This document shows, in pieces, positions 15,556-23,751 of a DNA stretch of 64,000 nucleotides. The DNA lies in contig NZ_JAXAFJ010000010.1 of NCBI RefSeq assembly GCF_033898525.1, forward strand, positions 1 to 64,000, read 5' to 3'. Source of the stretch: Flaviflagellibacter rhizophilus (lineage in GTDB: Bacteria > Pseudomonadota > Alphaproteobacteria > Rhizobiales > Methylopilaceae). A program made the position numbers and the translations under genes. Position 1 is the first letter of the stretch, and each line of letters begins with the position of its first letter. The notes beneath the pieces were generated by a model. That model was not told the origin of the DNA. It ran no database searches and saw nothing but the letters and a program-made list of their open reading frames with translations.

Positions 15556-16686
15556 TCAGAGAAGGCAACCGCGCCCATCGACCGGCCACACTGCTTCGAC
15601 CTCCTCATTGCGCACGGCGACGATCCAGTCATGCTGGTTCACCGTCGGATCGCAATGCGAGGGAACGAGCATCAAGACCTCGCCAAGTTCGGGCGCCGGA
15701 CCTGCCGGAGAGGCTTCGATGCGGCCCTGTTCGTCGCTCGCCTTCGTGAAGCCGAGGTCAGGCCGGCCTTTGACCAGAGGCATGCCGCTGTCGAGGTTCA
15801 GCGACTTCACGCCCGCATCCAAATAGACCACGCCGGCGCTTGCCGTCCGAATGACCGTGGTCTGCACGAAGAGGCTTTGACGGAAGGCGGACACCTGCGC
15901 ACCGGAAGCGTCGAGGTTCCGGCCATAATCGGCATCCATGAACACATAGGATCCGGGCTGCAGCTCGGTCAGCACGCCGGCCTCGACATCCGCGGTGAAG
16001 CTGCCGGTGCCACCGCCGCTGATGACTTCGCAGGAGAGCCCCGCGTCTTGAAGAAGCTGGGAAGCTGCCTTCGCGCGGTTGGCGGCGAGCACAGCGGCTG
16101 AAGTGCGCTCTTCATGGGAGCGAATGTGCTGGAAGGGACCGTTGTAGACCTGAAGCCCCCGCAGCCGCAGGCCCGGAGCGTCCTGCACCATCTGTGCAAT
16201 CTGGAGCAGGCCCGTCGTGTCCCCGTCCGGAAGACCCATCCGGGCATCGCCGGCGTCGATCTCGATCAGGATCTCCAGCTGGACACCGGCGGAGCGCGCC
16301 GCGTCCGACAGGACGCGCGCATGGCGGGTATCGGAGCAGAGCGTCGTCGTCCGCACCTCACGGGCCAGCGCGCAGAGGCGCTGCGCCTTTCCGGCCCCCA
16401 CCACATGGTTCGAGATCAGGAGATCCCGAACCCCGCTCGGCAGCAGCGCCTCACCCTCGGAAACCTTCTGGCAGCACAGGCCGACGGCGCCGGCCGCAAG
16501 CTGCCGCCGTGCAACCTCTACGGATTTGTGCGTCTTCGCGTGAGGCCGGAGCACTTGGCCCGTGCCACGCACATGCGCCGCCATGGCTCCGATGTTCGCA
16601 TCCAGAGCGTCGAGATCGACGATCAGGGCCGGGGTCTGGACGCGGCTGAGCGGATCGCCGATCCGCGCAGGCATGGGCGAGGTCAT
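15556..16686 (-). CDS. D-threonine/3-hydroxy-D-aspartate aldolase family PLP enzyme
   Basis: This 376-aa protein has the alanine racemase-like N-terminal barrel (TPALIVDLDALDANI, RPHAKTHKS with the PLP lysine near residue 50) and the DSD1 C-terminal metal domain ending in PSHCDPTVNQHDWIV. This two-domain layout, including VGLCCQKVSEGEAL and GSYVFMDADYGR, is that of 3-hydroxy-D-aspartate aldolase and D-threonine aldolase. The former splits D-3-hydroxyaspartate to glycine and glyoxylate. D-serine dehydratase-like activity is an alternative. It starts 2 nt after the GntR gene stop, so regulator and enzyme are one operon. Confidence 0.83.
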   Translation of the reverse strand: MTSPMPARIGDPLSRVQTPALIVDLDALDANIGAMAAHVRGTGQVLRPHAKTHKSVEVARRQLAAGAVGLCCQKVSEGEALLPSGVRDLLISNHVVGAGKAQRLCALAREVRTTTLCSDTRHARVLSDAARSAGVQLEILIEIDAGDARMGLPDGDTTGLLQIAQMVQDAPGLRLRGLQVYNGPFQHIRSHEERTSAAVLAANRAKAASQLLQDAGLSCEVISGGGTGSFTADVEAGVLTELQPGSYVFMDADYGRNLDASGAQVSAFRQSLFVQTTVIRTASAGVVYLDAGVKSLNLDSGMPLVKGRPDLGFTKASDEQGRIEASPAGPAPELGEVLMLVPSHCDPTVNQHDWIVAVRNEEVEAVWPVDGRGCLL

Positions 16687-16688
16687 GT

Positions 16689-17369
16689 CTACTCCGCGGC
16701 AGCGATGGACGGCTCTTTCAGGGATTCATGGACCATCCCCGCCTTGTGGCGGAGGTGATCCTTCAGCAGCGTGCCGAGGCGCGGACCGTCGCGAGCTTCC
16801 AGCGCCTCGATGATGCGGACATGGTCCTCGACCGCTTCGTTCCAGCGCTCCGGCGACTTCTTGGCGGTGAAGCGCACCGCATGCGTCCGGACCATGATGG
16901 TGTGGTAGAGCTGCGTCAGTTCCGCATTCCCGGCGGCTGCGAAGATGGCTTCGTGGATCGCACGGTTCAGCTTCAGGTAGGGTGCCTGGTCGGCGTTCTG
17001 GTAATGCGCGACCATTTCGTCGTGCATTGCGCGCAGGCGCCTGATCCCCTCATCGCTGATGCGCACGGCGGCGAGCTCGCCCGCCAGACTCTCGAGGGCC
17101 CCCATGATGGGGAAAAGTTCGTCCACCTCCTGGGGGGAGATCTGGGCGACGGTCGCGCCGCGATTGGGGGAGAGGATCACCAGGCCGCCCGAGGCCAGCA
17201 CCTTCAGCGCCTCGCGCAGCGGCGTGCGGGAGACGCCGAAACGGGCGCACAGCGCCTGCTCGTTCACCTTGTCCCCGGGCCGGAGCTCTCCCGACAGCAC
17301 CATGTCGTGCAGGAGATCGACCAGTTCGCCGTGAAGGCTCCGTCGCGCAATCAGCCCCGTTTCAGACAC
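16689..17369 (-). CDS. FCD-domain GntR-family transcriptional regulator
   Basis: This 226-aa protein has a winged-helix GntR N-terminus (RRSLHGELVDLLHDMVLSGELRPGDKVNEQALCARFGVSRTPLREALKVL, about residues 8-56) and an all-helical FCD ligand domain (about 90-215). The FCD subgroup often binds metal plus a carboxylate such as glycolate or pyruvate. It is co-transcribed with the aldolase gene and is the obvious reader of the two matching palindromes at 15469-15490 and 18726-18747. Confidence 0.92.
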   Translation of the reverse strand: MSETGLIARRSLHGELVDLLHDMVLSGELRPGDKVNEQALCARFGVSRTPLREALKVLASGGLVILSPNRGATVAQISPQEVDELFPIMGALESLAGELAAVRISDEGIRRLRAMHDEMVAHYQNADQAPYLKLNRAIHEAIFAAAGNAELTQLYHTIMVRTHAVRFTAKKSPERWNEAVEDHVRIIEALEARDGPRLGTLLKDHLRHKAGMVHESLKEPSIAAAE

Positions 17370-17464
17370 GTCGATCCTCCATCCGGCGCATCCGCCACCA
17401 CATCAGGGTGACTATGCCCTTGCGCTCCGGGCGCCACAACCGCGCCCGGAGTGCGGTCTTGCGG

Positions 17465-18679
17465 CTACTCGGCAGCCGCGAGGCTCGGCTGGTTCTTGCG
17501 GGCCTCGCTCGTGAAGTACTCCATGGCCGCAGCAACGCCGCCCTTCTTGTGCGGGATGCCGGCCAGTTCGAGGCCCATCTCCACGCCGGCCAGCGCCGCC
17601 ATGATGGTGAGGTCGTTCGTGTCGCCGAGATGGCCGATGCGGAACACCTTGCCGGTGAGCTTGGTGAGGCCGGTCCCAAGCGACATGTCGAACGCGTCCA
17701 GCACCTTGGCCCGGAAGTCGTCGGCATTGTGGCCGTCGGGCACGATCACGGCGGTCAGCGACGAGGAGTAATGCGCCGGCTCGCGGCACAGGATTTCGAG
17801 GCCCCAGGCGCGGACAGCGCGGCGGGTCGCCTCGGCATGGCGATCGTGGCGGGCGAAGACGTTATCGAGCCCTTCCTCGTTCAGCATGTCGATGGCGGCG
17901 TCGAGGCCGTAGAGCAGGTTGGTGCCCGGCGTGTAGGGGAAGAAGCCGTTCTTGTTGTGCGGGATCATCTCTTCCCACGACCAGAACAGCTTCGGCAGCT
18001 TCGCGGTCTTCGACGCCGCGAGGGCCTTCTCGCTGACGGCGTTGAAGCTCAGGCCCGGCGGCAGCATCAGACCCTTCTGCGAGCCGGAGACGGTGACGTC
18101 CACGCCCCATTCATCGTGGCGGAAGTCGATGCTGGCCAGCGAGGAGATGGTGTCCACGAGGTAGAGCGCCGGATGGCCCGCCGCGTCGATCGCCTTGCGC
18201 ACGGCGCCGATGGGCGACACGCAGCCGGTCGAGGTCTCGTTGTGGACCACGCAGACTGCCTTGATCTCGTGGTTCTTGTCCTCGCGCAGGCGAGCCTCGA
18301 TGGCGTCGGGCTGGGCGCCGGTGCGCCAGTCGGCCTCGATGAAGATCGGCTCGAGGCCGAGCTTGATGGCCATGTTCTTCCACAGCGTGGAGAAATGGCC
18401 GGTCTCGAACATCAGCACCTTGTCGCCGGGCGAGAGCACATTGGTCAGCGAGGCTTCCCACGCGCCGGTGCCCGATGCCGGGAAGATGAAGACATGGCTC
18501 TTGGTCTTGAACACGCCCTTGATGTTCTCCAGCACCCGGCGGCCGAGCTTCTGGAACTCCGGGCCGCGATGGTCGAGCACAGGCATGTCCATGGCGCGCA
18601 GGATGCGGTCCGGGACCGGCGTCGGACCGGGGATCTGGAGGAAGTGACGGCCCGCGACTCGGGTGCTGTTGGAGGGCAT
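17465..18679 (-). CDS. Class V aminotransferase, serine/aspartate-glyoxylate type
   Basis: This 404-aa PLP enzyme begins with the family hallmark FLQIPGPTPVPDRILRAM, then FIFPASGTGAWEASL, VDTISSLASID and the PLP lysine in SGSQKGLMLPPGL (about residue 200). Relatives transfer an amino group from serine, alanine or aspartate to glyoxylate, giving glycine. Those of the beta-hydroxyaspartate cycle (BhcA) use aspartate. Next to a hydroxyaspartate aldolase homolog, an aspartate-glyoxylate role is attractive but unproven. It is divergent from the FAD/Fe-S dehydrogenase, with a shared operator between. Confidence 0.86.
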   Translation of the reverse strand: MPSNSTRVAGRHFLQIPGPTPVPDRILRAMDMPVLDHRGPEFQKLGRRVLENIKGVFKTKSHVFIFPASGTGAWEASLTNVLSPGDKVLMFETGHFSTLWKNMAIKLGLEPIFIEADWRTGAQPDAIEARLREDKNHEIKAVCVVHNETSTGCVSPIGAVRKAIDAAGHPALYLVDTISSLASIDFRHDEWGVDVTVSGSQKGLMLPPGLSFNAVSEKALAASKTAKLPKLFWSWEEMIPHNKNGFFPYTPGTNLLYGLDAAIDMLNEEGLDNVFARHDRHAEATRRAVRAWGLEILCREPAHYSSSLTAVIVPDGHNADDFRAKVLDAFDMSLGTGLTKLTGKVFRIGHLGDTNDLTIMAALAGVEMGLELAGIPHKKGGVAAAMEYFTSEARKNQPSLAAAE

Positions 18680-18725
18680 AGGGGTGCTCCGGCTGTTTCG
18701 AATTGTTCGAATGGGCTTGATGAAA

Positions 18726-18747
18726 TGAATTATGAATGCAAAATTCA
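18726..18747. promoter_or_regulatory. Palindromic operator for FCD-GntR regulator, site 2
   Basis: The half-sites TGAATTATGAA and GCAAAATTCA match site 1 (15469-15490) at 19 of 22 positions including all core bases. It sits 47 nt before the minus-strand aminotransferase and 32 nt before the plus-strand dehydrogenase, so it can control both. Confidence 0.68.
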
Positions 18748-18779
18748 GTCAAGCTTTTTCGTGAGAGACCTCGTTCGAC

Positions 18780-21752
18780 ATGGCCATCAGCATCACTCCC
18801 GGTCTTGAACGGCGCCTGCGCTCCGAACTCTCCGGAGACGTGCTGTTCGACATTACGAGCCGCGGCCGCTACGCGACCGACGCTTCCGTCTACCAGCAGA
18901 TGCCCGCCGGGGTCGTGATCCCGCGCACGGTGGATGAGGCCGAACGCGCCATCCGCATCGCCCGCGCGGAAGGCGTTCCTGTGACCGCGCGTGGCGGCGG
19001 CACGTCGCAGTGCGGACAGACCATCAACACCGGCCTGATCGTCGACTGCTCGCGCCACCTCAACAAGATCATCGAACTCGACGTGAAGGGCATGCGCGCC
19101 CGCGTCGAGCCGGGCATCGTGCTCGACGAGCTGAACCGGCAATTGAAGCCGCATGGCCTGTGGTACCCGGTCGATGTCTCCACGGCCTCGCGCTGCACAA
19201 TCGGCGGCATGGCGGGCAACAATTCCTGCGGCGGCCGTTCGCTGCGCTACGGCACGATGCGCGACAATGTGCTGTCCATGCGCGCCGTCCTCGCCGACGG
19301 CAGCGCGGGACGCTTCGGCTCCGTGGCGTCCGACCTCTCGGATCTCGCCCTCGATTCGCCGTTGCGCCCGCTGGCGCAGGACCTGTTCGGGCTTGGTGCC
19401 CGCGAGGCGGACGAGATCGAGGCGCGCTTCCCGAAGGTGCAGCGCCGGGTCGGGGGCTACAATCTCGATGCGCTGGTGCCGCGCGGCACCAACAATCTCT
19501 CCCACATCCTCGTCGGCTCGGAAGGCACGCTCGGCTTCACCACGGAGGTGGAGCTGAAGCTGTGGCCCCTGCTCGGCAAGCGCACCGTGGGCGCCTGCCA
19601 TTTCGGCTCGTTCTATGAGGCCATGGACGCCGCCCAGCATCTCGTGACGCTCGGCCCCATCGCCGTGGAACTGGTGGACCGGACTCTGCTGGAACTCGCG
19701 GGCAATATCGCGATGTTCCAGCCGACGCTCGCCAAGTTCGTGCGCGGCACGCCGGACGCCGTGCTGCTGGTGGAATTCGCGGAAGAGCCCGAGGAGAACG
19801 CCCGCCGCATGAAGCGGCTCGGCGACATGATGGGCGATCTAGGCTTCGGCTGGGATCGCGACGGCGCCAAATGGGGCGGCGTGGTGGAGATCACCGATCC
19901 CGGCCTGCAGGCCGCCATCGCGGATGTCCGCACCTCCGGCCTCAACATCATGATGTCCATGAAGGATCAGGGGAAACCGGTCTCCTTCGTGGAGGATTGC
20001 GCGGTGCCGCTGGAGCACTTGGCGGAATACACCGACCGGCTGACGCAGGTGTTCGAAAAACACGGCACGCGCGGCACTTGGTACGCCCACGCCTCCGTCG
20101 GCTGCCTGCATGTGCGGCCGGTGCTGAACCTGCGCCTCGACAAGGATGTCGCCACCATGCGCGCCATCGCCGAGGAGGCCTTCGACATGGTGCGCGCCTA
20201 TAAGGGCTCGCATTCCGGCGAGCACGGCGACGGCATCGTGCGTTCGGAATTCCACGAGACCATGTTCGGCACGCGCCTCGTCCGCGCCTTCGAGGAGGTC
20301 AAGGACCGCTTCGATCCGGACGGCTTCTTCAATCCCGGCAAGATCGTCCGGGCGCCGAAGTTCGACGACAAGACGCTGTTCCGCTACGGCCCCGACTACA
20401 AGCCGGTCGAGATCAAGACGCAGCTCGACTGGTCGTCCTACACCGGTGCGTCCGGCGGCCTGCAGGGCGCGGTCGAGATGTGCAACAACAACGGCGCCTG
20501 CCGTAAGTTCGTGGCCGGCACCATGTGCCCGTCCTACCGCGTGACGAAGAACGAACGCGACGTGACGCGCGGACGGGCCAACACGCTTCGCCTCGCATTG
20601 TCCGGCCAGCTCGGCCCGGACGCCATCACATCGGACGAGGTGATGGACACCCTGAAATATTGCGTGTCCTGCAAGGGCTGCCGTCGCGAATGCCCGACCG
20701 GCGTCGACATGGCGCGCATGAAGATCGAGGTCATCGGCCAGCGCGTCGCCAAGTATGGGCACACGCTGAAGGACCGGCTGGTCGGCTGGATGCCGCGTTA
20801 CGCGCCCTATGCCGCGCGCATGCCGTGGCTGCTGAACCTTCGGGACCGCCTTCCCGGTGCGGCCAAGCTCAGTGAGAAGGTCGCGGGCTTCAGCGCGGAA
20901 CGCCCACTGCCGCTCTGGCGCAGCGACATCTTCAAGGACAGCCGCACCGCCTATGGTCCGCAAGACGGCGCACCCGTGGTGCTCTTCGCCGACACGTTCA
21001 ACCGTTATTTCGAGCGCGAGAACCTCGATGCCGCGCGCGACGTGCTGGTCGCCGCCGGCTATCGCGTCCACATCGCCACGCCCGTGGACGGCTCGTCACG
21101 CCCGCTGTGCTGCGGCCGCACCTTCATGAGCGTGGGCCGCACCGACGAGGCGAAACGCGAGGCGCAGCGCGTGCTGGACGCCATGAAGCCCTATCTCGAC
21201 ATGGGCGCCACCATGGTGGGGCTGGAGCCGAGCTGCCTGTACTCCTTCCGCGACGAGGTGCCGAGCTTCCTGCCCGGCGAGCTCAGCCAGCAGCTGGCTG
21301 GCCGCTCCATGCTGTTCGAGGAATTCCTGGCCAGGGAGGCCGATGCCGGCCGCCTGCGGCTCGATCTCAGTCCAATTGCTGAGCGCGCACTGCTTCATGG
21401 GCATTGCCACCAGAAGAGCTTTGCGGGAATGGGAGCGGTGGAAAAGGTGCTGCGGCTCGTGCCGGGCCTCACGGTCGAAACCGTGGAGTCCAGCTGCTGC
21501 GGCATGGCCGGGTCGTTCGGCTATGGCGTCGACACCATCGAGGTGTCGCGCGCCATGGGCGAGCTCAGCCTGCTGCCGGCCGTGAGGGCCGCAGACGCCG
21601 ACACCATCATCGTGGCCGACGGAACGTCCTGCCGACAGCAGATCGAGGACGGCGCCGGCCGCGACGCCATTCATGTTGCACAGGTGCTTGCCCGCAGCCT
21701 TGCAGCCGCGTCCAGCCGGACAGGCATGCCGCTGCGCGAAGCCGCCGAATGA
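18780..21752 (+). CDS. FAD-linked oxidase fused to Fe-S/CCG module (D-2-hydroxyacid/glycolate dehydrogenase type)
   Basis: At 990 aa it joins FAD-binding domains of the GlcD/D-lactate dehydrogenase type with an electron-transfer half. The first half (about 40-530) includes CTIGGMAGNNSCGGRSLRYGTM and VGSEGTLGFTTEVELKLWPL. The second half has two [4Fe-4S] motifs (CNNNGACRKFVAGTMC and CVSCKGCRRECP, about 570-640) and two CCG domains with CHQKSF and SSCCGMAGSFGY. It would oxidise a 2-hydroxyacid and pass electrons to the quinone pool. Products such as glyoxylate would feed the neighbouring aminotransferase. The substrate (glycolate, D-lactate or 2-hydroxyglutarate) cannot be decided. Confidence 0.9.
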   Translation: MAISITPGLERRLRSELSGDVLFDITSRGRYATDASVYQQMPAGVVIPRTVDEAERAIRIARAEGVPVTARGGGTSQCGQTINTGLIVDCSRHLNKIIELDVKGMRARVEPGIVLDELNRQLKPHGLWYPVDVSTASRCTIGGMAGNNSCGGRSLRYGTMRDNVLSMRAVLADGSAGRFGSVASDLSDLALDSPLRPLAQDLFGLGAREADEIEARFPKVQRRVGGYNLDALVPRGTNNLSHILVGSEGTLGFTTEVELKLWPLLGKRTVGACHFGSFYEAMDAAQHLVTLGPIAVELVDRTLLELAGNIAMFQPTLAKFVRGTPDAVLLVEFAEEPEENARRMKRLGDMMGDLGFGWDRDGAKWGGVVEITDPGLQAAIADVRTSGLNIMMSMKDQGKPVSFVEDCAVPLEHLAEYTDRLTQVFEKHGTRGTWYAHASVGCLHVRPVLNLRLDKDVATMRAIAEEAFDMVRAYKGSHSGEHGDGIVRSEFHETMFGTRLVRAFEEVKDRFDPDGFFNPGKIVRAPKFDDKTLFRYGPDYKPVEIKTQLDWSSYTGASGGLQGAVEMCNNNGACRKFVAGTMCPSYRVTKNERDVTRGRANTLRLALSGQLGPDAITSDEVMDTLKYCVSCKGCRRECPTGVDMARMKIEVIGQRVAKYGHTLKDRLVGWMPRYAPYAARMPWLLNLRDRLPGAAKLSEKVAGFSAERPLPLWRSDIFKDSRTAYGPQDGAPVVLFADTFNRYFERENLDAARDVLVAAGYRVHIATPVDGSSRPLCCGRTFMSVGRTDEAKREAQRVLDAMKPYLDMGATMVGLEPSCLYSFRDEVPSFLPGELSQQLAGRSMLFEEFLAREADAGRLRLDLSPIAERALLHGHCHQKSFAGMGAVEKVLRLVPGLTVETVESSCCGMAGSFGYGVDTIEVSRAMGELSLLPAVRAADADTIIVADGTSCRQQIEDGAGRDAIHVAQVLARSLAAASSRTGMPLREAAE

Positions 21753-21766
21753 GAGGACATCCGACG

Positions 21767-22066
21767 ATGCTGATCGACAACGTAGCCGAAGCCATGTGGA
21801 ACGCCGAAGCCGGCCGCTCGCCGGAGACTAAGTTCCGGCACGCGCCCGCCGAGGACCAGGAGCGCTTCCGCCGCCTGGCCACCGCAGCCGTGGCGGCGAT
21901 GGCGCATCCGACGCAGGATATGCTGGTGCGCGGCAATCGCGCCTTGCAGGCCTGGGAGCAGGCGCAGCATTACCGCAGCCCGGTGGACGGCATCTACCAC
22001 GCGATGCTGGCCGCGGAGATGCCCGCCACGCAGCGCACGCGCGAGGTCGGCTTCGACCCGCTCTGA
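21767..22066 (+). CDS. Small protein of unknown function in the dehydrogenase operon
   Basis: This 99-aa soluble protein lies 14 nt after the FAD/Fe-S dehydrogenase and is surely in its operon. It is mostly helical, with HAPAEDQERFRRLATAAVAAM and IYHAMLAAEMPATQRTREVGFDP. I do not recognise a family. A start at 21749 overlapping the upstream stop is possible; 21767 is chosen because GAGAGG lies about 10 nt before it. It may assist or regulate the dehydrogenase. Confidence 0.6.
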   Translation: MLIDNVAEAMWNAEAGRSPETKFRHAPAEDQERFRRLATAAVAAMAHPTQDMLVRGNRALQAWEQAQHYRSPVDGIYHAMLAAEMPATQRTREVGFDPL

Positions 22067-22068
22067 GG

Positions 22069-23547
22069 TCAGTGCCCTCGCAGCGCGGCGCCTTCTTTGT
22101 CGTGCACCGCGAAGCGATCCATCATCGTGGAGCTGGCCTCATTCAGGCCCACCACGGTGACGGCTGACCCAAGGCCCCGGAAGCGCAGGACCACCTTGTC
22201 CAGCGCTCCCACGGCCGTGATGTCCCAGAAATGGGCGCGGCTGACATCGATCACCACCTCCGGCGCCGGCTGCGCGGCCCGGAACGCCTCGATAAACACC
22301 TCGGACGAGGCAAAGAAGATCTGCCCCTCCACGATGTAGGTGTGCCGGGCATCCGTGCTGTCGGACGAGAGGCGGATCTGGACGAGGCGCGCCACCTTTC
22401 CGGCGAAGAAGATGCCGGACAGCAGCACGCCGACCAGCACGCCTTGGGCGAGATCGCGCGTGGTGACCACCGTCGCGACCGTGGCCAGCATCACCACCGA
22501 GGACTGCCAAGGGTTCTGTCCCAGATCGAGCACGGAGCGCCACGAGAAGGTGCTGATCGACACCATGATCATGACCGCGACAAGCGCGGGCATGGGGATG
22601 ATGCGGACGAGGTCATCCAGCACGAGGATCAGGAACAGCAGGAACGCGCCGGCCACGAAGGTGGAAAGCCGACCGCGCCCGCCCGACGTGACGTTGATGA
22701 CCGACTGCCCGATCATGGCACAGCCGCCCATGCCGCCGATCAGTGCGGAGGCGATGTTGCCGGTGCCCTGCCCCACACATTCGCGGCTCTTGTTGCTGGT
22801 CGTGTCCGTCATGTCGTCCACGATCTGCGCGGTCAGCAGGCTCTCCAGCAGCCCCACGGCGGCAAGCGTGACGGAACAAGGGAAGATGATCTGCAGCGTC
22901 TCAAAAGTCAGCGGCACCTGCGGCCATGCGAACACCGGCAGCGATGACGGAAGCTCGCCGAGATCGCCCACCATGCGCACGTCGATCCCCGCGTAGAAGA
23001 CCACGCCCGTCAGCACGGCGATGGCGACCAGCGGGGACGGCACGGCCTTCGTCACAAGCGGGAACAGGTAGATGATCGCCAGCCCGGCCGCGACGAACGC
23101 ATAGGTCAGTGGCGTAACGCCGATGAGTTCCGGCAGCTGCGCCATGAAGATCAGGATGGCGAGTGCGTTGACGAAGCCGGTGATGACCGAGCGCGAGACG
23201 AAGCGCATCACGCGCCCGAGCCGCAGCGCGCCGGCGGCGATCTGAATGACACCCATCAGGATCGTGGCGGCGAACAGGTATTGCAGGCCGTGGTCGCGCA
23301 CGAGGCTGCCCATCAGCACCGCGGTGGCCGCCGTCGCGGCCGAGATCATGGCCGGGCGACCACCCGTGAAGGCGGTGACGCAGGCGATGGCGAAGGAGGC
23401 GAACAGGCCGATCTTGGGATCGACGCCGGCGATGACGGAGAACCCGATGGCCTCGGGGATCAGTGCGAGGGCGACGACGATGCCTGAGACGACATCACGC
23501 GGTGCGTTCGCGAACCACTCGCGTGCGTAGCTGTTCTGGATTTTCAT
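22069..23547 (-). CDS. SulP-family anion permease with STAS domain
   Basis: This 492-aa inner-membrane transporter has about ten helices. The SulP core includes ALALIPEAIGFSVIAGVDPKIGLFASF, GGMGGCAMIGQSVINVTSGGRGRLSTF and a C-terminal STAS domain (about 400-480, YIVEGQIFFASSEVFIEAF). SulP carriers take up sulfate, bicarbonate or other anions; the substrate is not fixed by sequence. The methionine at 23547 is chosen as start because the upstream 19 residues are not family-like. It converges with the small operon gene at 21767; the gap is 2 nt. Confidence 0.86.
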   Translation of the reverse strand: MKIQNSYAREWFANAPRDVVSGIVVALALIPEAIGFSVIAGVDPKIGLFASFAIACVTAFTGGRPAMISAATAATAVLMGSLVRDHGLQYLFAATILMGVIQIAAGALRLGRVMRFVSRSVITGFVNALAILIFMAQLPELIGVTPLTYAFVAAGLAIIYLFPLVTKAVPSPLVAIAVLTGVVFYAGIDVRMVGDLGELPSSLPVFAWPQVPLTFETLQIIFPCSVTLAAVGLLESLLTAQIVDDMTDTTSNKSRECVGQGTGNIASALIGGMGGCAMIGQSVINVTSGGRGRLSTFVAGAFLLFLILVLDDLVRIIPMPALVAVMIMVSISTFSWRSVLDLGQNPWQSSVVMLATVATVVTTRDLAQGVLVGVLLSGIFFAGKVARLVQIRLSSDSTDARHTYIVEGQIFFASSEVFIEAFRAAQPAPEVVIDVSRAHFWDITAVGALDKVVLRFRGLGSAVTVVGLNEASSTMMDRFAVHDKEGAALRGH

Positions 23548-23697
23548 GTTCTGGTTTCCGCAAGACATGCGCGGACGAGCGCTCACCTGCGGCGCGTCGG
23601 TCATCGATGTCGGTTGCGTGGTCCGGCGGATCGGCGGCCGGAAGAGCCACCCGGATTTTCACCGGGTCCAGTCGAATGCCTGCCCTCTAACAACAAA

Positions 23698-23731
23698 AGG
23701 CCTGCGGCACAATTGCGTGCGCCGCAGGCCT
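23698..23731 (-). terminator. Rho-independent terminator after gntP
   Basis: An 11-bp stem AGGCCTGCGGC / GCCGCAGGCCT has a 12-nt loop. On the minus strand TTTTGTTGTT follows. It lies 21 nt past the GntP stop. Confidence 0.85.
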
Positions 23732-23751
23732 GAGATCCGCTCAACCTGTTT

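Noticed and set aside
17408..18808. Plus-strand frame of 466 codons opposite the aminotransferase
   Set aside because: No family features; the opposite strand encodes a complete PLP aminotransferase.
14440..22066. Complete beta-hydroxyaspartate cycle (bhcABCD)
   Set aside because: Only aminotransferase and aldolase homologs are present; the dehydratase and iminosuccinate reductase are not in the window, and the regulator is GntR rather than IclR type.
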